A stretch of 64,000 nt of DNA. Source: Lysobacter helvus. GTDB taxonomy: Bacteria; Pseudomonadota; Gammaproteobacteria; Xanthomonadales; Xanthomonadaceae. The translations under genes and the position numbers were made by a program. Where the stretch lies: NCBI RefSeq assembly GCF_018406645.1, contig NZ_AP024546.1, positions 3,206,621-3,270,620 of the forward strand, given 5' to 3'. Under the pieces are notes generated by a model. That model did not search any database and was not told where the DNA came from. It saw nothing but the letters and a program-made list of their open reading frames with translations. Within the stretch, counting starts at the first letter, position 1. Each line of letters begins with the position of its first letter. Positions 44,418-54,320 of the stretch are shown piece by piece.

Positions 44418-44960
44418 TCAGGGCACTGCGTAATTGGACTGGAGCATCACGACGGCGCGGCCGGCGGCCTGGCTGCGCGCGGTGATGCGGTAACGGCGTT
44501 CGCTGCCGGAACACGTGGCTTCCGGCGAAACGTTTTCTTCGGTGGTGCACGAACCGCGCGGCGGCACGTTGTCGGCGATCAGCTCGACGATGTACTGCGG
44601 CGTCGCGGTGACCGTGCCGAGCGAGACGCTGAGCGAACGCGCGCCCGCCCACACGGTGGGATCCTTCCAGCGCGGCGTGTCGGTCGGCGCGGGGATCGCG
44701 CACAGGCCGGCGCTGCAACCGCTGGTGGGCAGCGCGGGCTTGCTGGCGGCGAGCGATTCGCCCTGGCGCAGCGCGGCCTCGGCGGCCTGGAAGCTGAGGC
44801 TGCGATCCATCATGTTCGCGCTGGCGCGTTCTTCCATCAGCGTGCCGCGCAGCGACAACACCGCCATCAGCGACATCACCAGCAGCAGGATCAGCACCAC
44901 CAGCAGCGCGACACCGCGCTGGGCGTGCAGGCTCGGGGCAGGATTCGGGCGTCGGGTCAT
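44418..44960 (-). CDS. pilX: Minor pilin PilX
   Basis: The 180-residue product reads HAQRGVALLVVLILLLVMSL, a prepilin-type signal cleaved after Gly but with VALLV in place of FTLLE, as in PilX/GspK-type pilins that lack Glu5. EERASANMMDRSLSFQAAEAALRQGE is the hallmark PilX helix. It stops 14 bases before pilY1 and overlaps pilW by four bases. It should be part of the initiating minor pilin complex. Confidence 0.93.
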   Translation of the reverse strand: MTRRPNPAPSLHAQRGVALLVVLILLLVMSLMAVLSLRGTLMEERASANMMDRSLSFQAAEAALRQGESLAASKPALPTSGCSAGLCAIPAPTDTPRWKDPTVWAGARSLSVSLGTVTATPQYIVELIADNVPPRGSCTTEENVSPEATCSGSERRYRITARSQAAGRAVVMLQSNYAVP

Positions 44961-45991
44961 GGCACGCGGTTCCGGAGGGTCACGGTGTGTTCGAGGGTGC
45001 GGTCGAAGACGTCGGACGTGGGGCTGGCGGTGGCGCGCTCGCGCAGCGTGAGGATGATGCGCACGGCGATGACGTTGTCGCTGTTCCACTGCGCCGTGGT
45101 CACCGACGCGGGGCTGACGTAGGACGTGGCGCCCGCCAGCAGGTACTGCGCCTGCATGTTGATGACGTTGTCGGCGATTTCCTGCTTGGCGATCGACAGC
45201 GTGCCGGCGTTGTTCACCAGCAGCGACTGGAACAGCGAGCGGCCACCGCGGTTGTTGTTCGCGATGTACCAGCGCTCCATCTTCATGCGCGCGATGATCG
45301 AGTTCGGCCCGTACGTGTACGGCGTGCCCAGCGCGGTGCACAGCGTCGGCGCGCTGAAGCCCAGGCCCTTGGTGCAGTTGCCGGGCGTGCCGGTGCCGGT
45401 GTTGTGCACCACGGTGTCGTTGACGCCGGGGGAGGCGTTGGTGAGCTGCAGGATCGCGGCGTGGTCGAAGTCGCACACGATCGCGATGTCGCCGACGTTG
45501 AGGCCGTGGTCGATCGTGCTGAGCTTGAAGCTGGCGGCCGAGGGGTTGTGCGAGACCACGGACACGCCGTCGTTGACGGCGGACTTCAGTTCGATCGCTT
45601 CGGTGCCGGTGAGGCGAACGCCGGCGGCGGTGCCGAAGGCTTCGTCGCCGAACGCGGTCGTGCTGCCGTAGCCGCGCACGCCGCCGTCCATCGTGCTCCA
45701 CCAGTTGCTGCCGGGGCTGTTCAGCACGTTGACGGTGGGCAGGTCGGATTCGCAGGGATTGCCGGCCGTCTCGCGGATGTCGCGCGCCATCAGTTCGTAC
45801 GCGGTGCGCACGTTTTCCTGCACGCGGCCCAGGCTTTCGGTCGTCGCGTAGACGCGCTGGTTGGTCAGGAACATGGCCAGCGCCGCGCCCGTGACGATCA
45901 GGCCCAGGACCAGCGCGACCATCAGTTCGACGAGGGTGAAGCCCTGCGAGCGACGGCGGGCGTTGAAGGCGTGGCGGGAATGCGTACGCAT
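44957..45991 (-). CDS. pilW: Minor pilin PilW
   Basis: The 344-residue product has the class III signal RRSQG-FTLVELMVALVLGLIVTGAA with Glu5. The large PilW soluble domain follows (RVQENVRTAYELMARDIRETAG, IELKSAVNDGV, MKMERWYIANN). ATG at 45991 gives the typical leader. It overlaps pilX by four bases and is two bases from the pilV stop, so translation is coupled through the operon. Confidence 0.93.
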   Translation of the reverse strand: MRTHSRHAFNARRRSQGFTLVELMVALVLGLIVTGAALAMFLTNQRVYATTESLGRVQENVRTAYELMARDIRETAGNPCESDLPTVNVLNSPGSNWWSTMDGGVRGYGSTTAFGDEAFGTAAGVRLTGTEAIELKSAVNDGVSVVSHNPSAASFKLSTIDHGLNVGDIAIVCDFDHAAILQLTNASPGVNDTVVHNTGTGTPGNCTKGLGFSAPTLCTALGTPYTYGPNSIIARMKMERWYIANNNRGGRSLFQSLLVNNAGTLSIAKQEIADNVINMQAQYLLAGATSYVSPASVTTAQWNSDNVIAVRIILTLRERATASPTSDVFDRTLEHTVTLRNRVP

Positions 45992-45993
45992 GG

Positions 45994-46464
45994 TCAGAGC
46001 ACCGTCTTCGTCGTGACTTTCTGCGCGGCATCGCCGCCCTTGCGGCGCGAGTCGTCCCACTGCACGACGATCGTGCACGTGGTGCTGCTGCAGGTGATCG
46101 AGCCGCAGGCGGTCGGGCCGAGCACCTGCGGCTGCTGCATCGACTGGATCCAGTGGCGCAGGTCGTTGGCCACCAGGTCGCCCGGGTCCGGCGCGGTGCA
46201 GGTCATCGGGATGTCGTACCGCCCGATCAGCGCCACCTGGCGGTTGGCGCGCATCGCATCGAACATCGCGTAGCTCTGGGCGACGGCCTGGCTGCGTTCG
46301 AGGGCGCTCTGGCTGCTCCGCAGCGAGGTCATCTGCATCGCAGCGATCCCGAGCAGGCCGAAGGCCAGCACGACGACGGCGACGAGGACTTCGACGAGGC
46401 TCATGCCCGATTGCGCGCGGGGGGCGCGGACAGGCACGCAGCGTGGGACGGGATGATGGTTCAT
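45994..46464 (-). CDS. pilV: Minor pilin PilV
   Basis: The 156-residue product has a prepilin signal RAQSG-MSLVEVLVAVVVLAFGLLGIAAMQ, the PilV form with Met1 and Glu5. The rest (QSYAMFDAMRANRQVALIG, CTAPDPGDLVANDLRHWIQ) contains four Cys for the D region. It overlaps fimT by four bases (46461-46464) and lies in the canonical fimT-pilV-pilW-pilX-pilY1-pilE order. Confidence 0.93.
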   Translation of the reverse strand: MNHHPVPRCVPVRAPRAQSGMSLVEVLVAVVVLAFGLLGIAAMQMTSLRSSQSALERSQAVAQSYAMFDAMRANRQVALIGRYDIPMTCTAPDPGDLVANDLRHWIQSMQQPQVLGPTACGSITCSSTTCTIVVQWDDSRRKGGDAAQKVTTKTVL

Positions 46465-47096
46465 GTCGGATCCGAAGGCGCGTTGCAGACACCGGTGGCG
46501 TTGACGCGATCGAGCGCCATGCGCGAGCCGGTGCGGATGTTCAGTCGGCGGACGTTTTCGAGCGGGCGGCGCGTGACCATGCAGATGTCGATGGCGCCCA
46601 TCAGCAACGTGGTTTCGGCCTTGTTGCGCGCAAAGCCATCGGCGCGGAACGTCACGCGCACTTTGTCCGGCACCGCCGGGCTGGCGAGCAGCAGCACCTT
46701 CGGCGGGACGGTGGACTGGCGCAGCAGGCGGTCGGACGCGGATTCGTACGTGCCGTTCTTGTTGGCATCGACGAATGCGATCCAACCGGTGGCGGTCGTG
46801 GTGTTGGCGGCGGCGCACGTCGGGGTGGACGTGTCCGCGTTGAGGCTCAGGCACACGGCGGTGCGCGCGTTGTAGCGGATGGCTTCCATGCGCGCGACCT
46901 GCAGGCCCGTCAGCAGTTCGTTGCCCGCGGTGGCCAGGCGACCGGAATTGATGGTCGACTGGAAGCTGGGCACGGCCATGGCCATCAGGATCGCGGCCAC
47001 GAGGACGGCAACCATCAGTTCGATCATCGTGAAGCCGCGTGCTGCGCGGCCCGACAGCCGGCCGTAGGCCGCCCTGTCGCTTCCCTGCCTGCCCAT
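46461..47096 (-). CDS. fimT: Minor pilin FimT/GspH-type
   Basis: First gene of the minor pilin operon, 211 residues. The class III signal is RAARG-FTMIELMVAVLVAAILMAMAVPSF, with Glu5 and the GspH-like NELLTGLQVARMEAIRYNA helix. FimT-type pilins can bind DNA in Pseudomonadota and support natural uptake; a similar role here is only inferred. ATG at 47096 follows AGGGGG. The 149-base gap upstream (47097-47245) is the likely promoter region; I cannot define the promoter. Confidence 0.92.
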   Translation of the reverse strand: MGRQGSDRAAYGRLSGRAARGFTMIELMVAVLVAAILMAMAVPSFQSTINSGRLATAGNELLTGLQVARMEAIRYNARTAVCLSLNADTSTPTCAAANTTTATGWIAFVDANKNGTYESASDRLLRQSTVPPKVLLLASPAVPDKVRVTFRADGFARNKAETTLLMGAIDICMVTRRPLENVRRLNIRTGSRMALDRVNATGVCNAPSDPT

Positions 47097-47245
47097 CCGT
47101 CTGCCCCCTGAACCGATCGCCGCTCCTCCCCCCGAGGACCGGCCGATGGTTGTATTTACCCGACGAGCGGCGTTAAGGGAAGATGAAGATCACAAAACCC
47201 GACGGTCGGCACGACTTTTCGTCCTGAACTGGGCGAATCGTCGCG

Positions 47246-48700
47246 CTAGGGGGCTGCGAGATCCGCGGAACCGTCGGGGGCGTCGGGACGAACGGTGCCG
47301 TGCTCGCGCGACCGGATCACCGTCGCCCCGAGCACCCCCGCCGCCAGCGCCGCCACCGCGCCCAGCAGGAACGCCAGTTGGTAGCCCTGGTGGCTGGCGG
47401 TCACCAGATCGATGCCGCTCGCCGTCGCCGCGCTCGTGCGATGCGCGGCCGCGCTGGCCAGCACCGCCAGCCCGAGCGCGCCGCCCATCATGAAGGACGT
47501 GTTGACCAGCCCCGACGCCAACCCGGCATCCGACGGTTCCACATCGCTCATCGCCGCGAGCAGCACCGGGTTGAACGCCAGGCCCCCGCCGATGCCGAGC
47601 AGCAGCATCCCCGGCAGCACGTGCGCGACGAACTGGCCCTGCACCGGCGCGAACGCGAACAACGCCAGGCCCGCCGCGGCCAGCGCGAGCCCGATGCCCA
47701 TCGGCGCGCGGATGCCGAAGCGCATGACGATCTTCGCCGACAGCCCCAGCGAGAACGCCGCCATGATCAGGTTGGCCGGCAGGAACGCCAGGCCCACCTG
47801 CATCGGCCCGTAGCCCAGCACCACCTGCATGTAGAGCGCCGAGAGGAAGAACCACGCGAACATCGAGGCGGCCCACAACACGCCGACGACATTCGCCGTG
47901 GCCACGTTGCGCAGCCGGAACATCCCCAGCGGCATCAGGGGTTCGCGCACGCGCGCTTCGATCGCGAGGAACAGGACCAGCAGCACGACGGCCGCACCGA
48001 GCAGGCCGAGCGTCTGCGTGGACGTCCAGCCCGCAGCGTTGCCATTGACGATCGCGTACACCGCCAGCATCAGCGCGACCGTCACCGTCACCGCACCGGC
48101 GACATCGAGCTTCCCGCCGGCCGCATGCCCTGCCCCGCCCGGCAACAGGCGCAGGCTCCACGCGATCACCGCGATGCCGATCGGGATGTTCACCAGGAAC
48201 ACCCAGTGCCAGTCGAGCGCACTGGTGAGCACGCCGCCCAGCAACACGCCGACGCTGCCGCCGCCCGCGCACACGAAGCCGTACACGCCCATCGCCTTCG
48301 CGCGCTCGCCCGGTTCGGTGAACAACATCATGATCAGCGACAGCGCGACCGCGGTGACGACCGCGCCGCCGATGCCCTGCACCGCGCGCGCGGCGATCAG
48401 CATCGTCTGCGACCCCGACAGGCCGCACGCAAGCGAGGCCAGCGTGAACACCACGATGCCCGCGAGGAACAAGCGCCGGTGGCCGTAGAGGTCACCGAGC
48501 CTGCCACCGAGCAACAGGAAGCCGCCGAAGGTGAGCAGGTAGGCGTTGACGACCCACACCAGCGACGCATCGTCGAAGCGCAGGTCTTCGCGGATGGACG
48601 GCAGCGCCACGTTCACGACCGTGGTGTCGAGCACGATCATCAGCACGCCCAGGCACAGGACGACAAGGGCGAGCCAGCGGCGACGGGAATCGAGTTGCAT
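47246..48700 (-). CDS. DHA2-family (EmrB/QacA-type) 14-TM multidrug exporter
   Basis: The 484-residue protein has about 14 membrane helices and the MFS loop motif FLLLGGRLGDLYGHRRLF in the first half. The DHA2 signature VVNVALPSIREDLRFDDASLVWVVNAYLLTFGG is intact at residues 24-60. It should export drugs or dyes by proton antiport. It precedes the pilin operon on the same strand with no visible regulator next to it. Start ATG at 48700. Confidence 0.93.
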   Translation of the reverse strand: MQLDSRRRWLALVVLCLGVLMIVLDTTVVNVALPSIREDLRFDDASLVWVVNAYLLTFGGFLLLGGRLGDLYGHRRLFLAGIVVFTLASLACGLSGSQTMLIAARAVQGIGGAVVTAVALSLIMMLFTEPGERAKAMGVYGFVCAGGGSVGVLLGGVLTSALDWHWVFLVNIPIGIAVIAWSLRLLPGGAGHAAGGKLDVAGAVTVTVALMLAVYAIVNGNAAGWTSTQTLGLLGAAVVLLVLFLAIEARVREPLMPLGMFRLRNVATANVVGVLWAASMFAWFFLSALYMQVVLGYGPMQVGLAFLPANLIMAAFSLGLSAKIVMRFGIRAPMGIGLALAAAGLALFAFAPVQGQFVAHVLPGMLLLGIGGGLAFNPVLLAAMSDVEPSDAGLASGLVNTSFMMGGALGLAVLASAAAHRTSAATASGIDLVTASHQGYQLAFLLGAVAALAAGVLGATVIRSREHGTVRPDAPDGSADLAAP

Positions 48701-48730
48701 GCGGAATCCTCGAAAGGCGTGGGGTGCGGA

Positions 48731-49150
48731 TCAGCCGAGCTTCGCGCGCAGCAGGGCTTCCTGTTCGCGCAGTTCCGGCGTCAGCGCTTCGCCGAAGTCT
48801 TCCGCTTCGAAGACCTGGCGGATCTCGATGTCCGAGTCTTCGCCCGGCATCGGGTTCGGGCAACGCTTCACCCATTCCACCGCCTCTTCCATCGAGCGCA
48901 CCTGCCACAGCCAGAAACCGGCGACGAGTTCCTTGGTTTCCGCAAACGGGCCGTCCGTGACCGTGCGATCGCGCCCGGAGAACCGCACGCGCACGCCCTT
49001 CGACGAAGGCTGCAGGCCTTCGCCGGCCAGCATCACGCCGGCCTTCACCAGGTCTTCGTTGAACTGGCCCATCTCGCGCAGCAGTTGTTCGCTGGGCAGC
49101 GTGCCGGCTTCGGAATTGGGGGTGGCCTTGACCATGACCATGACGCGCAT
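48731..49150 (-). CDS. YCII-family DGPF-domain protein
   Basis: The 139-residue product carries the diagnostic TDGPFAETKELVAGFWLWQV motif, the ferredoxin-like YCII fold and CPNPMPGEDSDIEIRQVF. DGPF proteins are the usual partners of ECF42 sigma factors and are thought to act as targets or co-factors. The window's ECF42-like sigma gene is 8.4 kb away, beyond the pilin operon. It lies 30 bases upstream of the drug exporter on the same strand, so the two may share a transcript. Confidence 0.9.
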   Translation of the reverse strand: MRVMVMVKATPNSEAGTLPSEQLLREMGQFNEDLVKAGVMLAGEGLQPSSKGVRVRFSGRDRTVTDGPFAETKELVAGFWLWQVRSMEEAVEWVKRCPNPMPGEDSDIEIRQVFEAEDFGEALTPELREQEALLRAKLG

Positions 49151-49242
49151 GTCGTGCTCCTTCTTCGTGATTGGTATGGAAGGCGACGAACGACCGGGGC
49201 CGGAATCGACATGGGTCCGAAATATTTTCGGGGATGCCAGGC

Positions 49243-49275
49243 AAAAAAAGAACGGCGACCTTGCGGCCGCCGTTC
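49243..49275 (-). terminator. Intrinsic terminator for the small Ala/Thr-rich lipoprotein gene
   Basis: On the minus strand GAACGGCG pairs with CGCCGTTC over a ten-base loop and is followed by seven T. Confidence 0.85.
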
Positions 49276-49301
49276 GATTCATTGCATGACGCTGGCGCGG
49301 A

Positions 49302-49643
49302 TTACTGCGTGGCGGGCTTGTTGCCCGTCGGCGCCGAATTGTCGGCCGGGTTGGTGTCGGCCGGCGGTTCCGCCGTCACGGTGCCGCCCACGGATTCCGA
49401 ACCCGCGGTGCCGCTCATGTCGGAGGCCGGGGCTTCGGCGGTCACGCCCGCTTCGGTCGCGGCGGTGGCGGTCGTCGCCATCGTGTCGGACGGCATCGTT
49501 TCGGCGGGCATCGTCTCGGCGACCGTGGCAGCCGGCGCCGTCGCAGCGGCGGTGCTCGCGTCTTCGGCCTTGTGGCACGCCGACAGGCCCAGGGTGAGCA
49601 GCGCGCCGGTGATCAGCGCCATCGTCGTCTTGGTGTTACGCAT
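49302..49643 (-). CDS. Small Ala/Thr-rich lipoprotein
   Basis: The 113-residue product has a lipobox TLGLSAC after TTMALITGALL, then a low-complexity tail rich in Ala, Thr, Pro and Glu with MPAETMPSDTM-like repeats and a final NPADNSAPTGNKPATQ. Probably an outer-membrane-anchored disordered lipoprotein; no folded domain. Start ATG at 49643 with GAGTTCCACC upstream. Monocistronic with its own terminator. Confidence 0.75.
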   Translation of the reverse strand: MRNTKTTMALITGALLTLGLSACHKAEDASTAAATAPAATVAETMPAETMPSDTMATTATAATEAGVTAEAPASDMSGTAGSESVGGTVTAEPPADTNPADNSAPTGNKPATQ

Positions 49644-49813
49644 GGTGGAACTCCTGTCCGGGCATGGTGCCCGCGTTGAAAGGGTGCGGGAGGAATACGG
49701 GATCGTTCGTGACGGGAGGGTTGCCGTCTTGTTCAAAGGTTGTAAGGACGCGTGGTTTCGCCGCTTGCGGGGGTGTTTTTGCCCGTGCGCGGTTCAGGCA
49801 CCTGCACGGGTGT

Positions 49814-50023
49814 TCAGGGTCGGCGCCAGCCGTGATCCTTCATGCAGGCGTCGAACGCGGCTTCGCGTTCCTTGCCCGCGGGCAGCGTGCGCGTCTGCGC
49901 ATCGCACTGCGCCTGCGCGGTATCGAAGGGCATCGCCTTGTCGCCGGTCCAGCCGCGATCGTGCGTCGCGCACGCGGAGAGCACCACCAGGCAGGCCAGC
50001 ACCGGCCATCCACGCACGCGCAT
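49814..50023 (-). CDS. 69-residue lipoprotein
   Basis: The product reads MRVRGWPVLACLVVLSACAT, a lipoprotein signal with lipobox LSAC, followed by a mature part of about 50 residues with two Cys (QAQCDAQTRTLPAGKEREAAFDACMKDHGW), which could form a disulfide. This spacing resembles small conserved periplasmic Cys-pair proteins in this family of bacteria. Function unknown. Confidence 0.75.
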   Translation of the reverse strand: MRVRGWPVLACLVVLSACATHDRGWTGDKAMPFDTAQAQCDAQTRTLPAGKEREAAFDACMKDHGWRRP

Positions 50024-50095
50024 CGGTCGTTCCCCTTCAAGGCAGCGCGCATCCTGCCAAGCCTGCGCGCCGGACTCAACTGCCTGCGAAGCGCC

Positions 50096-51304
50096 CTACC
50101 CTTCGGTGAGGATTTCCTCCGGCACCACGCCGTGCCGGATCGCCAGCGACTCCCACACCGCGACCACCGCCAGCGCGCCGGTGGTGGCGACCGCGAGCCA
50201 CAGCGGCGCCAGCATCCCGCGCCACGTCGGCCAGACCAGCGCCAGCAGCAAAGCCAGGCCCACGAGGTGCGACAAGGGCGGCCCGCGCCGGTCGTTGGTG
50301 ATCCACTTGAACGTGGCCGTGCCCACCAGGTAGCACAGCGGACCGCCGAGCAGGATCGCCAGGCCCATCGGCGTGGCGTGGCGCGGATGCGCGAGCACGA
50401 TCTCGTCGCCCACCGCGCACAGCAGGATGCCGGCCACCAGCACGAAGTGCGCATAGGTGTAGGCCGAGCGCGCTTCGCGCCCGGGATCGCGCGCGCGTTC
50501 AATGCGTTGCGTCGCACGCCGCGCGCCGGTGTCGAAATAGATCCACCACAGCAAGATGGTGCTGAGCAACGCGCAGGCGAAGGCCGCGAGCACGTCGGGG
50601 TTCCATTCCAGGTTGGCGAACGTCGCGCCCGTCACCAGCAACGATTCGCCGAGCGCGATGATCACGAACAGCGCGCAGCGCTCGGCCATGTGCGCGCCTT
50701 CCACGTTCCAGTCCTCGATGGTCGACCGCCCCAGGCCCGGCACCCAGTAGAACGCGATCGGCGCGATCGTTTCGATCGACAGCGCCAGCGCCCACCAGGC
50801 GAAGCGCGCATCGTGCGTGGCCACGCCGCCCGCGATCCAGCACACCGATGCCATCGCCAACCAGACGAGGATGCGCTGGAAATTGCGCCGCATGTGCACC
50901 GCTTCGCGCCGCACCGCCCACAGGAAGAACAGCGTGCGCCCGAGCTGCATCGCCGCGTAGGCCGCGCCGAACAGCAGCCCGCGCGAATCGAACGCTTTCG
51001 GGATCGCCACCGACACCCACACGCCCGCCAGCATCAGCGCCAGCAACGCGATGCGCACGGGAATGCGTTCGGGATCGAGCCAGTTGGTCACCCACGAGGT
51101 GTTGATCCAGATCCACCACGTGCCGAGCAGCAGCAGGAGCACTTCCGCCAGGCCCTTCGGCGTGAGGTGCGCAAGCAACGTGTGCGACAACTGGGTGACC
51201 GCGAACACGAACACCAGGTCGAAGAACAACTCGACCATGCCGACCTTGCCGCTGTCGTGTTCGCCGCGCGTGCGCAGCAGCGACGTGCGACCGCGTGGAC
51301 TCAT
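50096..51304 (-). CDS. ltrA: LtrA (low temperature requirement protein A) family membrane protein
   Basis: The 402-residue protein has about ten membrane helices and family motifs [42 protein letters not shown] and [32 protein letters not shown]. LtrA proteins were found in Listeria as needed for growth at low temperature; the transported or sensed molecule is unknown. The start (51304) overlaps the FMN reductase stop by four bases, so they are coupled. Confidence 0.92.
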   Translation of the reverse strand: MSPRGRTSLLRTRGEHDSGKVGMVELFFDLVFVFAVTQLSHTLLAHLTPKGLAEVLLLLLGTWWIWINTSWVTNWLDPERIPVRIALLALMLAGVWVSVAIPKAFDSRGLLFGAAYAAMQLGRTLFFLWAVRREAVHMRRNFQRILVWLAMASVCWIAGGVATHDARFAWWALALSIETIAPIAFYWVPGLGRSTIEDWNVEGAHMAERCALFVIIALGESLLVTGATFANLEWNPDVLAAFACALLSTILLWWIYFDTGARRATQRIERARDPGREARSAYTYAHFVLVAGILLCAVGDEIVLAHPRHATPMGLAILLGGPLCYLVGTATFKWITNDRRGPPLSHLVGLALLLALVWPTWRGMLAPLWLAVATTGALAVVAVWESLAIRHGVVPEEILTEG

Positions 51305-51876
51305 GCGGACGCCGACCGGTCGGACTGCGCCGCGACGAACGCCGCGAACCCGCGCACGAACGCATCCAGTTGCGCGAGCGTCTTCTCGTCCGCGATCTCG
51401 CCATCGGCGCCCATCACCGACGTCGCGCGCGACACCATCAGCCGCCCGCCCATCCATTGCCGCGCGCGCATCGTGCGCAGCACCGGCAACCAGGCGTTCT
51501 GGGACAGGATGGTGCCGAAGCCGCCCGGGGATGCGCCCATCACCGCGACCGGCCGGTCGCCGAACACGCGCGGGATATCGTCCGCGGGACGCGAGAGCCA
51601 GTCGATCCCGTTCTTGAACACGCCGGGGATGCCGTTGTTGTATTCGGGCGTGGCGAGCAGCAGGCCGTCGGCCGCGACCACGCGCGCCTTCAGCGCTTCC
51701 ACCGCGGCGGGCAGGCCCTCGCGCGCTTCCACGTCCCCGTCGTACAGCGGGATGCCGTGCAGCGTGGCCAGGTCGAGCGTGACGCCGGGAATCGCCAGGC
51801 GCTGCGCCGCGCGCAGCAGCGCGGTGTTGAACGAGCCCTGCCGCAGGCTGCCGGAAATCCCGAGGAGCTTGATCAT
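51301..51876 (-). CDS. NADPH-dependent FMN reductase family protein
   Basis: The 191-residue flavodoxin-like protein has [21 protein letters not shown], the FMN phosphate loop, [21 protein letters not shown] for flavin contact and [12 protein letters not shown] for NADPH binding. It probably reduces FMN or quinones/azo compounds (ChrR/AzoR-like class). It precedes ltrA with a four-base overlap. Divergent from the aldo/keto reductase gene. Confidence 0.92.
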   Translation of the reverse strand: MIKLLGISGSLRQGSFNTALLRAAQRLAIPGVTLDLATLHGIPLYDGDVEAREGLPAAVEALKARVVAADGLLLATPEYNNGIPGVFKNGIDWLSRPADDIPRVFGDRPVAVMGASPGGFGTILSQNAWLPVLRTMRARQWMGGRLMVSRATSVMGADGEIADEKTLAQLDAFVRGFAAFVAAQSDRSASA

Positions 51877-51993
51877 GGTCGTGGCCTGCGGGGACGTGCG
51901 GCGATCATACCCATGCGCGCTGCAACGTTTCGCTCACGCACGCTGCGCGGCCGCGCGCGACAATCGCGCCCTCCCCCGTCCGGAGCCACCGAC

Positions 51994-52984
<991 letters not shown>

Positions 52985-52992
<8 letters not shown>

Positions 52993-53812
52993 CGCCCGTG
53001 CCCTCGCCGACTGGTTGCACGCCCATCCGCGCGTCTTCGTGCTGACGGGCGCGGGCTGCAGCACTGCGTCCGGCATCCCCGATTACCGCGATCGCGACGG
53101 CGGCTGGAAGCGCAAGCCGCCGGTGACATACCAGGCGTTCGTGCAGGACCCGGCGACGCGCGCGCGGTACTGGGCGCGCAGCCACGCGGGCTGGCCGATG
53201 GTGGCGCGCGCGCAACCCAACGCGGCGCATCGCGCACTCGCGGACCTCGAAGCATGCGGGCGCACGACGATGCTGGTCACGCAGAACGTCGACGGCCTGC
53301 ACCAGCGCGCCGGCACGCGCGATGTCCTCGACCTGCATGGCCGCATCGATGCGGTGCGTTGCCTGGGCTGCGGCGCGCGCACCTCGCGCGACGCGGTGCA
53401 GGCGCAACTCGTCGAACGCAATCCCGACTGGTCGCACGCGGTCGACGACGCAGCGATCGCCCCCGACGGCGACGCGGAGCTCGATGCGATCGACACGCGC
53501 GACTTCCAGGCGCCGCGCTGCGATGCGTGCGACGGCCTGCTGAAACCCGACGTCGTGTTCTTCGGCGAGAACGTCCCGCGCGAACGCGTGTTCGCCGCGC
53601 AGGCCGCATTGCAATCCGCCGACGCGATGCTCGTGGCCGGGTCTTCGCTGATGGTCTATTCCGGCTACCGCTTCGCGCTGCTGGCCCGCGAGGCCGGCCT
53701 GCCCCTGGCCATCCTGACGAACGGCACCACCCGCGCGGACGCCCTGGCCACCCTCAAGCTCGAGGCGGACTGCGGAAACACCTTGGAAACAGCGGTTTCC
53801 GCGCTCGCCTAG
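52985..53812 (+). CDS. SIR2-family NAD-dependent protein deacylase
   Basis: The 275-residue sirtuin has [20 protein letters not shown] (NAD site), [12 protein letters not shown] with catalytic His in [13 protein letters not shown], zinc Cys pairs CLGC and [19 protein letters not shown] and a last [13 protein letters not shown]. It should remove acyl groups from lysines using NAD. It overlaps the AKR gene. It shares the window with a GNAT/lysine-rich pair but is not adjacent to it. Confidence 0.94.
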
Positions 53813-53838
53813 GCCTTCCGGCCCCATGACTTCCTTCA

Positions 53839-53871
53839 TAGACAATTTGGTCTAGACAAGTCGTTCTAGAC
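53839..53871 (+). promoter_or_regulatory. Three TAGAC direct repeats at 14-base intervals before the blaI-like gene
   Basis: TAGAC occurs at 53839-53843, 53853-53857 and 53867-53871, each 14 bases apart; the second and third are within TCTAGAC, itself partly palindromic. The array is A/T-rich next to GC-rich DNA and sits 45 bases upstream of the repressor ATG, the expected place for a BlaI-type autoregulatory operator or an overlapping promoter. It does not show the TACA-x-TGTA operator of staphylococcal BlaI. Confidence 0.55.
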
Positions 53872-53915
53872 GGCGTAGCGTGCGTTCCCATCGCACCGCG
53901 GACGCCTTCAACGCC

Positions 53916-54320
53916 ATGTCGCCCGACAGCACCACCCGCAAGCCCACCGCCGCCGAACTCGACCTGCTGCGCACGCTCTGGCAACTCGGTCCGTCGACCG
54001 TGAAGGACGCGCACGCCGCCCTGATGGTGGACCGCCCCGCGATCACCTACGCCAACGTGCTGCGCCTGATGCAGGTGATGCACGGCAAAGGCCTGCTGGT
54101 CCGCGACGAATCGCAGCGCTCGCACGTGTATGCCGCCGCGCAAGCGCAGGACACGCTGCAGACCAACCTGCTCCACGACCTCATCGAGAAAGCGTTCGCC
54201 GGCTCCGGCAAGCACCTGGTGCTCGCCGCGCTCGACGCGCACGTGACCGACGCCGAACGCGACGAGATCCGCAAGCTGCTCGATGCCACGACGCCTTCGC
54301 AGGAGCCGACCGATGAATGA
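53916..54320 (+). CDS. BlaI/MecI/CopY-family repressor
   Basis: The 134-residue product has the penicillinase-repressor winged helix: AELDLLRTLWQLGPSTVKDAHAAL, PAITYANVLRLMQVMHGKGLLVRDE and the dimerisation helix. In known cases the repressor is cut by the coupled M56 protease after signal sensing. ATG at 53916 is preferred over the GTG at 53880 because homologous repressors begin near TAAELDLL. It overlaps the M56 gene by eight bases. Confidence 0.92.
   Translation: MSPDSTTRKPTAAELDLLRTLWQLGPSTVKDAHAALMVDRPAITYANVLRLMQVMHGKGLLVRDESQRSHVYAAAQAQDTLQTNLLHDLIEKAFAGSGKHLVLAALDAHVTDAERDEIRKLLDATTPSQEPTDE

Noticed and set aside
40774..44433. A 1219-codon plus-strand frame opposite pilY1
   Set aside because: No domain and antisense to PilY1 with its MIDAS and propeller motifs.
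47097..47245. Possible riboswitch or small gene before fimT
   Set aside because: Only 149 bases with no frame, no clear aptamer-like structure and no terminator/antiterminator pair.
53839..53871. Possible LexA or SOS box
   Set aside because: No CTGT-N8-ACAG pattern is present; the TAGAC spacing fits a local operator better.
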